From RPQJ01 sp963731105 (lineage in GTDB: Bacteria; Pseudomonadota; Gammaproteobacteria; Steroidobacterales; Steroidobacteraceae), in assembly GCA_963731105.1 (NCBI GenBank), contig CAVSUM010000005.1, positions 1-64,000 of the forward strand: a stretch of DNA of 64,000 nucleotides. Reading direction: 5' to 3'. The stretch's first letter is position 1. Every line of letters starts with the position of its first letter. The translations under genes were made by a program, and so were the position numbers. Below the pieces are notes generated by a model, which was given only the letters and a program-made list of their open reading frames with translations, did no database searches and was not told where the DNA came from. Positions 8,327 through 17,554 of the stretch are shown here, one piece after another.

Positions 8327-9811
8327 ATGCGTTTCTACGCCGTGAGCGGCTCGGCTGCGCGACAGCGCACGGATTGCGCGATCGTCGGACTCTACGAGTC
8401 CGGCACCCTCTCGGGCGCCGCGCTGCAGCTCGATGCCGCGCTTGGCGGCCGCATCGGCCGGCTGGTCAAGCGTCGCGACGTGCGCGGCAAGCTCGGCGAG
8501 TGCACGCTGCTCGACGTCGAGCGCGGCCCGTGCGAGCGCGTGCTGCTGGTGGGCCTGGGCAAGAAGGATGCATTCGGCCGCAAGCAGTACAAGAAGGCGC
8601 TGCTCGCCGCCGCCGCTGCGGTCGCGAAGACCGGCGCCACCGATGCGGTCAGCTTCGTGTCGGCCGAGCCAGTGGCGACCACCGACGCCTACTACCGCGG
8701 CCGCCTCGCCGCCGAGTCGGTCGGCAGCGCCGTGTACCGCGTGCCGGCGATCCGCAGCACGCGCGCGCCAGCAGCACCGGCCCTGAAGAGCTTCGGCATC
8801 GCGGTGGCGGAGAAGGACCAGCTGCCCGAGGCGGAGCGCGGCCTGGCCCACGGCCGAGGCATCGCCGCGGGCGCCGCGTTGACGCGCGACCTCGCCAACC
8901 TGCCGGCCAACGTCTGCACGCCGAGCTACCTGGCCAGGCAGGCGCGCGAGCTCGCGAGGCAATACCCCGGCGTCCGCGCCGAGGTGCTCGACGAGCCCGA
9001 GCTCAAGCGGCTCAAGATGGGCTCGTTCCTGTCCGTCACGGCGGGTACCGACGAGCCCGCCCGGCTGATCGTGCTGCGCCACGCCGGCGGCAAGCAGGGC
9101 GAGGCGCCGGTGGTGCTGGTCGGCAAGGGCGTCACGTTCGACAGCGGCGGCATTTCGCTCAAGCAGCCGCCGGGCATGGACGAGATGAAGTTCGACATGA
9201 CCGGCGCGGCCAGCGTGTTCGGCGCGATCAAGGCGGCGGCCGAGATCGGCCTCAAGCGCAACGTCATCGGCGTGGTGCCGGCCTGCGAGAACATGCCGAG
9301 CGGCCGCGCCACCAAGCCCGGCGACATCGTGAAGAGCATGTCGGGGCAGACCATCGAGGTGATCAACACCGACGCCGAGGGTCGCCTGATCCTGTGCGAC
9401 GCACTCACCTACTCGCGCCGCTTCAAGCCGGCGGCCGTGGTGGACATCGCCACGCTCACCGGCGCCTGCGTGATCGCGCTCGGCGCGCACACCAGCGCCG
9501 TGATGAGCAACGACGACGACCTTGCCGCAGCCATCGCAGACGCTGGCCGGCGCGCCGAGGATCGCGCCTGGCACATGCCGATGGCCGAGGAGTACCACGA
9601 CCAGCTGAAGAGCAACTTCGCGGATTTCGCCAATGCCTGCGGCCGCGACGGCGGCGCGATCACGGCGGCCTGCTTCCTCGCCAAGTTCACGGACGGCTTG
9701 CGCTGGGCGCACCTCGACATCGCCGGCACCGCGTACCTGACCGGTTCGCAGAAGGGCAGCACGGGCCGCCCGGTGCCGCTGCTCGTGGACTTCCTGCTCA
9801 ACCTGCCCTGA
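8327..9811 (+). CDS. pepA: Leucyl aminopeptidase PepA (M17)
   Basis: Cytosolic di-metal M17 aminopeptidase of 494 residues, which removes N-terminal residues from peptides and in some gammaproteobacteria also acts as a DNA-binding factor (XerB-like). The metal and catalytic segments are intact: VGKGVTFDSGGISLKQP and MDEMKFDMTGAASV supply Lys and Asp ligands, and NTDAEGRLILCDAL is the family signature. An SD-like AAGGA precedes the ATG. It heads the pepA-holC-small ORF-valS group. A second, more divergent M17 gene lies at 56179. Confidence 0.95.
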   Translation: MRFYAVSGSAARQRTDCAIVGLYESGTLSGAALQLDAALGGRIGRLVKRRDVRGKLGECTLLDVERGPCERVLLVGLGKKDAFGRKQYKKALLAAAAAVAKTGATDAVSFVSAEPVATTDAYYRGRLAAESVGSAVYRVPAIRSTRAPAAPALKSFGIAVAEKDQLPEAERGLAHGRGIAAGAALTRDLANLPANVCTPSYLARQARELARQYPGVRAEVLDEPELKRLKMGSFLSVTAGTDEPARLIVLRHAGGKQGEAPVVLVGKGVTFDSGGISLKQPPGMDEMKFDMTGAASVFGAIKAAAEIGLKRNVIGVVPACENMPSGRATKPGDIVKSMSGQTIEVINTDAEGRLILCDALTYSRRFKPAAVVDIATLTGACVIALGAHTSAVMSNDDDLAAAIADAGRRAEDRAWHMPMAEEYHDQLKSNFADFANACGRDGGAITAACFLAKFTDGLRWAHLDIAGTAYLTGSQKGSTGRPVPLLVDFLLNLP

Positions 9812-9813
9812 CC

Positions 9814-10251
9814 GTGGCCTGCACCCAGGTCGACTTCTACCTGCTCGGCGCCGCAGACCCGCGCGCCCGGCTCACGACCGCCTGCCGCATCGCGGAGAAG
9901 GCCTGCGACCAGGGCCTGCGGGTCGCGGTACGCACGGCCAGCCCGTCGGAGACGGCGGAGCTCGACGACCTGATGTGGACCTTCAGCGACCGCAGTTTCG
10001 TGCCGCACGCGGTGTGGCCCGCCGAGCCCGCCGTTGCGGACGAGACGCCGGTGCTGATCGCGAGCGGCGCCCTGCCCGTCTCGCACCGCGACGTGCTGAT
10101 CAACCTCGCCACGGACACGCCGGCCGACGCGACCCACTTCGGGCGGATCTGCGAGGTGGTCGGCGGCGACGAGGACGCGAAGCAGCGCGCCCGCCTGCGC
10201 TGGCGCGGGTATCGCGAGGCCGGCCTCAGTCCCGCCTCGCACGACGTCTGA
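9814..10251 (+). CDS. holC: DNA polymerase III chi subunit
   Basis: The GTG at 9814, two bases after the pepA stop, starts a 145-residue protein with the chi layout: VDFYLLGAADPRARLTTACR, then KACDQGLRVAVRTASPSETA, and FVPHAVW before a strand-rich end (PVLIASGALPVSHRDVLINL). Chi links the clamp loader (through psi) to single-stranded DNA-binding protein at the fork. Position between pepA and valS is the standard gammaproteobacterial order. Opposite-strand open frames here are shadows. Confidence 0.88.
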   Translation: MACTQVDFYLLGAADPRARLTTACRIAEKACDQGLRVAVRTASPSETAELDDLMWTFSDRSFVPHAVWPAEPAVADETPVLIASGALPVSHRDVLINLATDTPADATHFGRICEVVGGDEDAKQRARLRWRGYREAGLSPASHDV

Positions 10252-10267
10252 TCCGACGGAGACCGCC

Positions 10268-10549
10268 GTGAACCACCTGACCGACGCCATCCCCGTGCTG
10301 ACCGACATCGTCGAGGACGAGCCTGGCTTGACGCCGACCACTGACCGCACGCAGCTGTTCCTCGACGAGCTCGAGGCGCACCTGGTGATCGCCATCCACG
10401 AACAGGCCGACGAGCTGGTGCACAACGCCTGTCGTGAAATGGAAGCGCTGCTGCTCGAGCAGGTCTCGGACCGGCTGCGCTCCGAGCTGCCGGCCCTGGT
10501 CTCGCGCATCGTCGAAGAACATTTCCGCGGACCCGACCGCTCACACTGA
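10268..10549 (+). CDS. Small conserved-looking protein between holC and valS
   Basis: A 93-residue acidic, helical protein from a GTG at 10268 with a purine-rich SD region just upstream. Notable parts are LFLDELEAHLVIAIHEQADE and ALLLEQVSDRLRSELPALVS, which look like two amphipathic helices and possibly a coiled coil. No signal peptide, membrane segment or metal motif is seen. It sits 16 bp after holC and 6 bp before valS, so it is surely in the same transcript. I do not recognise a named family; small helical ORFs at this place occur in related genomes. Confidence 0.6.
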   Translation: MNHLTDAIPVLTDIVEDEPGLTPTTDRTQLFLDELEAHLVIAIHEQADELVHNACREMEALLLEQVSDRLRSELPALVSRIVEEHFRGPDRSH

Positions 10550-10555
10550 CCCCTC

Positions 10556-13351
10556 ATGGACAAGAGCTACGCCCCGGCCGACATCGAATCCCGCATCTAT
10601 GCGCGCTGGGAGGCCGGCAGCTGGTTCGCGCCCGCGGGCTCCGGCCCGCCGTTCTGCATCATGATCCCGCCGCCCAACGTGACGGGCACGCTGCACATGG
10701 GACACGCGTTCCAGCACACGCTGATGGACGCGCTCACCCGCTACCGCCGCATGGACGGAGACCGCGCGCTGTGGCAGCCGGGCACGGACCACGCCGGCAT
10801 TGCCACCCAGATGGTGGTCGAGCGGCAACTGAACGCCGCGGGCCAGTCGCGCCAGGACCTGGGGCGCGCGGCCTTCGTCGAGCGCGTCTGGCAGTGGAAG
10901 GAGCAGTCCGGCGGGACGATCTCGCGGCAGATGCGCCGCCTCGGCGACTCGGTCGACTGGTCGCGCGATCGCTTCACCATGGACGAGGGACTGTCGCAGG
11001 CGGTGACCGAAGTCTTCGTGCGCCTGCACGAGAAGGGTCTCATCTATCGCGGCCAGCGCCTCGTCAACTGGGACCCGGTGCTGCACACGGCGCTGTCGGA
11101 TCTCGAGGTGGTCGCGGAGCCCGAGGCCGGCCACCTCTGGCACCTGCGCTACCCGCTCGCCGACGGCTCCGGGCACGTGGTCGTGGCCACCACGCGCCCC
11201 GAGACCATGCTCGGCGACACCGCGGTCGCGGTGCACCCGGACGACGAGCGCTACCGCGACCTCGTCGGCCGCCAGATCCGCCTGCCGCTCGCGGACCGCC
11301 TGATCCCCGTCATCGCCGACGACTACGTCGACCCGGCGTTCGGCAGCGGCTGCGTGAAGATCACGCCAGCGCACGATTTCAACGACTACGAGATCGGCAA
11401 GCGCCACGGGCTGGCCATGATCAACGTGCTTACCGCCGACGCGGCCATGAACGACGCGGTGCCGGCGGCCTATCGCGGACTCGACCGCTTCGAGGCGCGC
11501 AAGCGCGTGGTGGCGGACCTCGAGGCCGCGGGACTGCTCGACAAGACCGACGCGCACACCCTGCCGGTGCCGCGCGGCGACCGCAGCGGCGCGGTGCTCG
11601 AGCCGTGGCTCACCGACCAGTGGTACGTGCGCATCGCGCCGCTCGCGGCGCCGGCCATCGCTGCCGTCGAGGACGGCCGCATCCGCTTCGTGCCCGACAA
11701 CTGGGCCAAGACCTACTTCCAGTGGATGCACAACATCCAGGACTGGTGCATCAGCCGCCAGCTGTGGTGGGGCCATCGCATCCCGGCCTGGTACGACGAC
11801 GCGGGCAACGTGTACGTCGCTCGCAGCGCGGCCGAGGCGCAGGCGGCTGCGGCCGCGAAGCACGGTCGCGCCGTCGCCGTGCGCCAGGACGAGGACGTGC
11901 TCGACACCTGGTTCAGCTCCGCGCTGTGGCCGTTCTCGACGCTCGGCTGGCCGCAGCAGACGCCCGAGCTGGCGGCCTTCTATCCGTCGACCGTGCTGGT
12001 CACCGGCTTCGACATCATCTTCTTCTGGGTCGCCCGGATGATCATGATGGGCCTCGAGTTCACCGGCGACGTGCCGTTCCGCGAGGTGTACATCACCGGC
12101 CTGATCCGCGACGAGCACGGCCAGAAGATGTCGAAGTCGAAGGGCAACATCATCGACCCGCTCGACCTGATCGACGGCATCACGCTCGACGCGCTGGTCG
12201 AGAAGCGCACCACCGGCCTGATGCAGCCGCAGATGAAGACCGCCATCGAGAAGGCAACCCGCAAGCAGTTCCCCGGCGGCCTGCCCGCCTACGGCACCGA
12301 CGCGCTGCGCTTCACCTTTGCCGCACTCGCCACCATGGGGCGCGACATCCGCTTCGACCTCGGCCGCGTCGAGGGCTACCGCAATTTCTGCAACAAGCTG
12401 TGGAACGCCGCGCGCTTCGTGCTGATGCACACCGAGGAGCACGCCGCGGACATCGCCGCGGGCGACGTCGAGTACGGGGTCGCCGACCGCTGGATCCGCG
12501 GCCGGCTCGGTGCCGCGGTGCAGTCGGTGCGCGACAGCTTCGCCAGCTATCGCTTCGACCTCGCGGCGCAGGCGATCTACGAGTTCGTCTGGTACGAGTT
12601 CTGCGACTGGTACCTGGAGCTTGCCAAGCCCGTGCTGCAGTCGCCGACGCGTCGCCGGCCGCCCGACGCGGCGCGCGGCGCACGCTGCTCGAGGTGCTCG
12701 AGGCGACGCTGCGCCTGCTGCACCCGCTGATGCCGTTCATCACCGAGGAGATCTGGCAGCGCGTCGGGCCGCTCGCGGGCCGCAGCCGGGCCGACCGTGA
12801 TGCTCGCGTCCTACCCGCGGGCCACGGACTTCCCGGTCGACCCCGCCGCCGAACGGCAGATCGCGGCGCTCAAGGCCGTGGTGCTCGGCATCCGCCAGAT
12901 CCGCGGCGAGCTCGACGTGCCGCATTCGCGCGCGACGCCGGTGTACGTGCGCTCGGAGCGCGACGGTGATGCCGAAGCGATCGGCGCGCTGGCCGCGACC
13001 ATCGCCCGGGTGGGCAACCTCGAGTCGGTGACGGTGGTCGCCTCGGAAGCCGACCTGCCGCCGTGCGCCATCGCGCTCATCGACGGCCGCGCGGTGCTGG
13101 CGCCGTTCGCGCGCCTGGTGGACGACGTGTCCGCCGAGCTGGCGCGCCTCGACAAGCGACGCGGCAAGGCCGCGCAGGAACGCGACAAGTGCGCCGCCAA
13201 GCTCGGTAACGCCAGCTTCGTCGCCAACGCGCCGCCCGAGGTCGTGACGCAGGAACGCGAGCGCCTCGCCGAGTACGAGCGGCAACTGCAGCAGCTCGGC
13301 GAGCAGGCGCGACGACTCGCCGCGGTGCAGGGCGCCGGGAGCAGCGCATGA
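10556..13351 (+). CDS. valS: Valyl-tRNA synthetase, two compensating frameshifts
   Basis: Class I synthetase charging tRNA-Val. PPPNVTGTLHMGHAF carries the HIGH-type motif and GQKMSKSKGN the KMSKS loop. The editing domain (HLWHLRYPLADGSGHVVVAT onward) lies between them. The frame breaks near 12643, where a G seems missing, and returns near 12780, where a base seems added. Between them the correct frame reads RTLLEVLEATLRLLHPLMPF and TEEIWQRVGPLAG, the anticodon-binding domain. The C-terminal coiled-coil arm (LVDDVSAELARLDKRRGKAA onward) is intact. Corrected length is 931 residues, family-typical. Loss of valS would be lethal, so these are very likely sequence errors. The stop overlaps the next start. 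Confidence 0.93.
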
Positions 13352-14292
13352 GCACCGGTTCGGGCGATGCGTCGACCATCACGCTGGTCGAAGGCGCGAT
13401 CGCCGGCCTCGACGCCATCATCCTCGGCAAGCAGCCGCAGCTGCGGTTGTGCCTCGCCTGCCTGCTCGCGCGCGGCCACCTGCTGATCGAGGACATCCCG
13501 GGTGTCGGCAAGACCACGCTCGCGCACGCGCTCGCCCGCACGCTCGGCCTCTCCTACCAGCGCATCCAGTTCACCAGCGACCTGCTGCCCGCCGACATCA
13601 TCGGCGTGTCGGTGTTCGAGCCGGAGGGCGGCCAGTTCCGCTTCCACCGCGGCCCGGTGTTCGCGCAGCTGGTGCTGGCCGACGAGGTGAACCGCGCCAC
13701 GCCCAAGGCGCAGAGCGCTCTGCTCGAGGCGATGGAGGAACACCAGGTCACCGCGGACGGCCAGACGTATCCGCTCAGCGAACCGTTCTTCGTGATCGCG
13801 ACGCAGAACCCGCTGTACCAGGTCGGCACGTTCCCGCTGCCGGAGTCGCAGCTCGACCGCTTCCTGATGCGCGTCGAGCTCGGCTACCCGGAAGCGGCGC
13901 TCGAGCGGCAACTGCTGCTCGGCCGCGACCGTCGCGACCTGCTCGCCACGCTCGAGCCCGCGCTCACGCCACAGCAGCTGCTGCAGCTGCAAGGCGCAGT
14001 GCCCAGGGTGCACGCCTCGGAAGCGCTGCTCGACTACGTGCAGGCGATCGCGCGCTTCACGCGACAGTCGGCGGATTTCGAGGCCGGGTTGTCGCCGCGC
14101 GCGGTCATCGCGCTGCTGCGCGCCGCGCAGGCGTGGGCACTGATGCACGGCCACCCGGGCGTGTTGCCGGAGGACGTGCAGGCCGTGCTGGCCGCCGTGA
14201 CGGGCCACCGCCTCGCACCACGCGACGAGTCGCGGTTCCGCGGCGCGGCGCAGGTCGGCCAGCACGTGCTGGAAGCCGTCCCGGTCCCCTGA
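13348..14292 (+). CDS. MoxR-family AAA+ ATPase
   Basis: A 314-residue MoxR ATPase. Walker A is DIPGVGKTTL (about residues 49-58), Walker B LVLADEVNRATPKAQSALLE, and sensor 1 FFVIATQNPL. A C-terminal lid domain (GLSPRAVIALLRAAQAWALM) follows. MoxR proteins act as chaperone-like ATPases that help assemble or activate protein complexes. Here it is the first gene of a MoxR-DUF58-transglutaminase cluster, a common gammaproteobacterial module of unclear substrate. The ATG overlaps the valS stop by four bases. Confidence 0.9.
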   Translation: MSTGSGDASTITLVEGAIAGLDAIILGKQPQLRLCLACLLARGHLLIEDIPGVGKTTLAHALARTLGLSYQRIQFTSDLLPADIIGVSVFEPEGGQFRFHRGPVFAQLVLADEVNRATPKAQSALLEAMEEHQVTADGQTYPLSEPFFVIATQNPLYQVGTFPLPESQLDRFLMRVELGYPEAALERQLLLGRDRRDLLATLEPALTPQQLLQLQGAVPRVHASEALLDYVQAIARFTRQSADFEAGLSPRAVIALLRAAQAWALMHGHPGVLPEDVQAVLAAVTGHRLAPRDESRFRGAAQVGQHVLEAVPVP

Positions 14293-14298
14293 CCCGGG

Positions 14299-15285
14299 AT
14301 GGCCCGCTCCAGGAGTCGCCTGCGTTCGGCCCTCGAGGCGCGCGCGCAGGCATGGATCCGCCGCCGCCAGGGTCCTGACACCGACCCGGTGCAGCTCGAC
14401 CGCCGGCGCATCTACATCCTGCCGACCCCGCTCGGCATCGCGTACGCCACGATGCTGTTCGCGATGGTGCTGGGCGGCCTGAATTACGGCAACAACCTCG
14501 GCCTCGGCCTCGCGTTCCTGCTGGTGAGTCTCGGGCTCGTGGTCATGCACCACTGCCACGGCACGCTGTCGGGCCTCGCTCTGCGGCTCGCGGCGACCGA
14601 GTCCGCATTCGCCGGCGGCGAGGTCACGTTCCGCTACACGCTCGAGAACACGGCGCTGGCACCACGGCCGCGCATCGAGCTCGGCACCGGACGCGAGCCC
14701 GGTTGCATCGTCGACGTACCCGCGGCCGGCACTGCAGTGGGCGACGTCCGCCTGCCGGCGCCCCGCCGGGGGCGCATCCCGCTCGAACGCTTCGTGGTCG
14801 CGACCCGCCATCCGCTCGGCCTGTTCCGCGCGTGGGCCGTCGTGCACGGCGACCACCATGCCCTCGCCTGGCCGAGCCCGGCCGAACGCAGCCGCACTCC
14901 ACCCGGCGTCGCGACCGATACCGGCGGCGCACAGGAGCGCGCGCAGGGCGACCATGATTTCGCCGGACTGCGGCCGTTCCAGCCGGGCGACTCGCTGCGG
15001 CGCGTCGCGTGGAAGGCGTACGCGCGTGGCCAGGGCCTGCACACCAAGCAGTACGCCGGTACCGACGTCGTGTCGCACGTGTTCGACTGGGACAGCCTGC
15101 CCGCGCTCGGCACCGAGGCCCGCCTGTCGCAGCTGTGCCGCTGGGTGCTCGACGCGCACGAGCGCGGCGAGGCGTTCGGCCTGCGGCTGCCCGGCGTCAG
15201 CATCGAGCCCAACGTCGGCACCGCGCACCGGGAACGCTGCCTCAATGCGCTGGCGCTGTTCGAGGACGGTCATGGCCGCGCCTGA
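14299..15285 (+). CDS. DUF58-domain protein
   Basis: The 328-residue protein has two N-terminal membrane helices (GIAYATMLFAMVLGGLNYGN and LGLAFLLVSLGLVVMHHCHG), a beta-rich middle part, and the DUF58 signature near GDHDFAGLRPFQPGDSLRRV and WKAYARGQGLHTKQYAG. DUF58 proteins have a von Willebrand A-like region and are almost always encoded with MoxR ATPases, which are thought to act on them. The function is not established. It is 6 bp after the MoxR gene and overlaps the transglutaminase gene by 14 bp. Confidence 0.88.
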   Translation: MARSRSRLRSALEARAQAWIRRRQGPDTDPVQLDRRRIYILPTPLGIAYATMLFAMVLGGLNYGNNLGLGLAFLLVSLGLVVMHHCHGTLSGLALRLAATESAFAGGEVTFRYTLENTALAPRPRIELGTGREPGCIVDVPAAGTAVGDVRLPAPRRGRIPLERFVVATRHPLGLFRAWAVVHGDHHALAWPSPAERSRTPPGVATDTGGAQERAQGDHDFAGLRPFQPGDSLRRVAWKAYARGQGLHTKQYAGTDVVSHVFDWDSLPALGTEARLSQLCRWVLDAHERGEAFGLRLPGVSIEPNVGTAHRERCLNALALFEDGHGRA

Positions 15286-17236
15286 GCGTGCCGCAGACGG
15301 CCTGCGCGGCCTGCCGTGGGTGATCGCGGCGCTCGCCGCGGCGCTGGCGCCGCACGTGCCGTTCATGCCCGTGTGGGCGACGCTGCTGGTGGTTGCGGCC
15401 GGCGCCTGGCGCTGGGCCGCCGACCGCCGCCGCTGGCCGCTGCCGCCGCGGTGGCTGCGCGTCGTGGCCGTGCTCGCGGTGACGTTCGCGGTGCTCGGCA
15501 GCTATCGCACGGTGAACGGCATCGAGGCCGGTACGGTGTTCCTCGCGCTGATGGCGGGCGTAAAGCTGCTCGAGACGCGCGGCTCGCGCGACCTCACGGT
15601 GCTGGTCTTCATCGCGTATTTCCTGCTGTATGCGGCGCTGCTGCGCGACCAGCGCCTGCCGCAGCTGCCGTACCTGCTGGTCGTCACGCTGTTCGCCACT
15701 GCAGCGCTGATGCGCGTGCATGCCGGCGCCGCGGGTGATTCGGCCGGCGACGTCTTGCGCCGCACGGGCGCCCTGCTGTTGCAGGCGTTGCCGCTCGCGC
15801 TATTGCTGTTCCTGCTGTTCCCGCGCCTGCCTGGCCCGTTCTGGGGCATCGGTGCCGGCGAGTCGGCGCGCACCGGCCTCGGTGACGAAATGACGCCGGG
15901 CGACATCTCGGACCTGAGCGTGTCGGGCGAGGTCGCGTTCCGCGTGCGCTTCGATGGCGAGATCCCGCCGCCGCCGCAGCGCTACTGGCGCGGCCCGGTG
16001 CTGCACGAGTTCGACGGGCGCAGCTGGCGCCGGCCGAAGGCGCAGGCGTTTCCCTCCCAGGACGTGCAGTTCATCGGCGAGCCGGTCGACTACCAGATGA
16101 CGCTGGAGCCGACCGACCGCCCCTGGATCGTGGCACTCGACATGCCTGCCGAGTGGCCGGACCGCGAGGCCTACCGCAGCTTCGATTTCCAATTGGTCGC
16201 GCCGCGCCGGCTCACCGAAGTGTCGTCGTTCCGCCTGCGCTCCTATCCGCGCTTCGTCGCCGGCCTGGAACTGCCGCAATCGTTGCGCAACAAGGGCACC
16301 CAGCTGCCGCCGGAGGGCAACCCGCGCAGCCGCGCGCTGGCGCGGCAACTCGCCCAGCGGCACGGCGGCGACCCGCTCGCCATTGCCCAGTCAATGCTCA
16401 CGATGTTCCGCGAGCAACCGTTCGTCTACACGCTGGACCCGCCGAAGCTCGCCGACAACGCGATGGACGAATTCCTGTTCGAGACGCGGCGCGGCTTCTG
16501 CGAGCACTATGCGTCGGCCTTCACCGTGGTGATGCGCGGTGCGGGTGTCCCGGCGCGCGTCGTGACGGGCTACCAGGGCGGTGAGTTCAACCCGATCGGC
16601 GGCTACCTGATCGTGCGCCAGTCGGACGCCCACGCCTGGTCCGAGATCTGGGTGGCGGGGCGCGGCTGGCTGCGGGTGGACCCGACGGCAGCCGTGGCCC
16701 CCGAGCGCATCGAGCGCGGCCTGATCGGCGCGGTGGCCGAGAACGAGCCCGCGCCCGGGCGGCTGCGCGCGACCAGCGACGCGTGGCTGCAGGTCGAGCT
16801 CGCCTGGGACACGGTCAACGACTTCTGGAACGAGCGCGTGGTGCGCTTCAACGCCGCGCGGCAGATGAACCTGCTCGAGCGCCTCGGCGTCGATGCCCCC
16901 GACTGGCGCGCGCTCGGCCTGGGCCTGGCCGCGAGTCTCGCGGCGTTCTTCGTCACGCTGTCGCTGTACCTTGCCTGGCGCTATCGCGATCCACCGCGGG
17001 ACTGGCCGGCGCGCCTGCACGCCGAGGTGGTGCACCGGCTGCGCCGGCGCGGCATCGCGCCGGGCACCGCCGAAGGTCCGGTCGCCTACCTCGACCGCGC
17101 CGGGCAAGCGTGCCCGGACCTCGCGCGCGACCTCGCCGTGATCCGTGCCCTGTACGTGGACCTGCGCTACGGCCCGCGGCCGTCGCCCGCCGACCTGCGG
17201 CGCCTGAAGCACCTCGTCAACCGGCTGCGGACCTGA
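15272..17236 (+). CDS. TgpA-type membrane transglutaminase-like protein (DUF3488)
   Basis: A 654-residue protein with about six N-terminal helices (to residue 190), a periplasmic transglutaminase-like domain and a last helix near residue 555 (LGLAASLAAFFVTLSLYLAW) followed by a cytosolic DUF4129-like tail. The papain-like triad is visible: Cys about 410 in RGFCEHYASAF, His about 454 in SDAHAWSEIW, and Asp about 470 in RVDPTAAV. Pseudomonas TgpA is a periplasmic transglutaminase important for viability. The ATG at 15272 lies inside the end of the DUF58 gene; translational coupling is likely. Confidence 0.92.
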   Translation: MAAPERAADGLRGLPWVIAALAAALAPHVPFMPVWATLLVVAAGAWRWAADRRRWPLPPRWLRVVAVLAVTFAVLGSYRTVNGIEAGTVFLALMAGVKLLETRGSRDLTVLVFIAYFLLYAALLRDQRLPQLPYLLVVTLFATAALMRVHAGAAGDSAGDVLRRTGALLLQALPLALLLFLLFPRLPGPFWGIGAGESARTGLGDEMTPGDISDLSVSGEVAFRVRFDGEIPPPPQRYWRGPVLHEFDGRSWRRPKAQAFPSQDVQFIGEPVDYQMTLEPTDRPWIVALDMPAEWPDREAYRSFDFQLVAPRRLTEVSSFRLRSYPRFVAGLELPQSLRNKGTQLPPEGNPRSRALARQLAQRHGGDPLAIAQSMLTMFREQPFVYTLDPPKLADNAMDEFLFETRRGFCEHYASAFTVVMRGAGVPARVVTGYQGGEFNPIGGYLIVRQSDAHAWSEIWVAGRGWLRVDPTAAVAPERIERGLIGAVAENEPAPGRLRATSDAWLQVELAWDTVNDFWNERVVRFNAARQMNLLERLGVDAPDWRALGLGLAASLAAFFVTLSLYLAWRYRDPPRDWPARLHAEVVHRLRRRGIAPGTAEGPVAYLDRAGQACPDLARDLAVIRALYVDLRYGPRPSPADLRRLKHLVNRLRT

Positions 17237-17280
17237 AGCGGGCTCGGGTATGCTGCAGCCTCCACACGGGGGAATCACGC

Positions 17281-17547
17281 ATGGCAGACCTGGACAAGAA
17301 ATTCGAGACGGCGCAGGCAGACGTGAAGAAGTTCACCAAGCGCCCCGACGACGCGGACATGCTGCGCCTGTACGCCACGTTCAAGCAGGCAACCGCCGGC
17401 GACGTGAGCGGCGAGCGCCCGGGCGCACTCAGTTTCGTCGACCGCGCCAAGTACGACGCGTGGGCCAAGCTCAAGGGCACCGACTCCACGAAGGCCAAGG
17501 AAGACTACGTCAAGCTGGTCGAGCGCCTGAAGAAGTCCTACGGCTGA
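17281..17547 (+). CDS. Acyl-CoA-binding protein
   Basis: An 88-residue protein matching the whole ACBP fold. LDKKFETAQADVKKFTKRPD is helix 1, MLRLYATFKQATAGDVSGER holds the YALYKQAT-like signature, and RAKYDAWAKLKGTDSTKAKE contains the Tyr, Lys and Trp that hold the CoA head group. ACBPs bind long-chain acyl-CoA esters in the cytosol. They are widespread in eukaryotes and patchy in bacteria. A GGGGGA sequence precedes the ATG. It lies 44 bp after the transglutaminase gene and just before the MtfA-like gene. Confidence 0.9.
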   Translation: MADLDKKFETAQADVKKFTKRPDDADMLRLYATFKQATAGDVSGERPGALSFVDRAKYDAWAKLKGTDSTKAKEDYVKLVERLKKSYG

Positions 17548-17554
17548 CGCTGCC

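Noticed and set aside
10556..13351. valS as a pseudogene
   Set aside because: It is essential, both catalytic motifs are intact, and a deletion and an insertion cancel each other within about 140 bp. Error is far likelier than decay.
13348..17278. Long minus-strand and alternate-frame ORFs across the MoxR-DUF58-TgpA cluster
   Set aside because: They are His/Arg/Gln-rich antisense shadows without domain similarity. The plus-strand genes have complete catalytic motifs.
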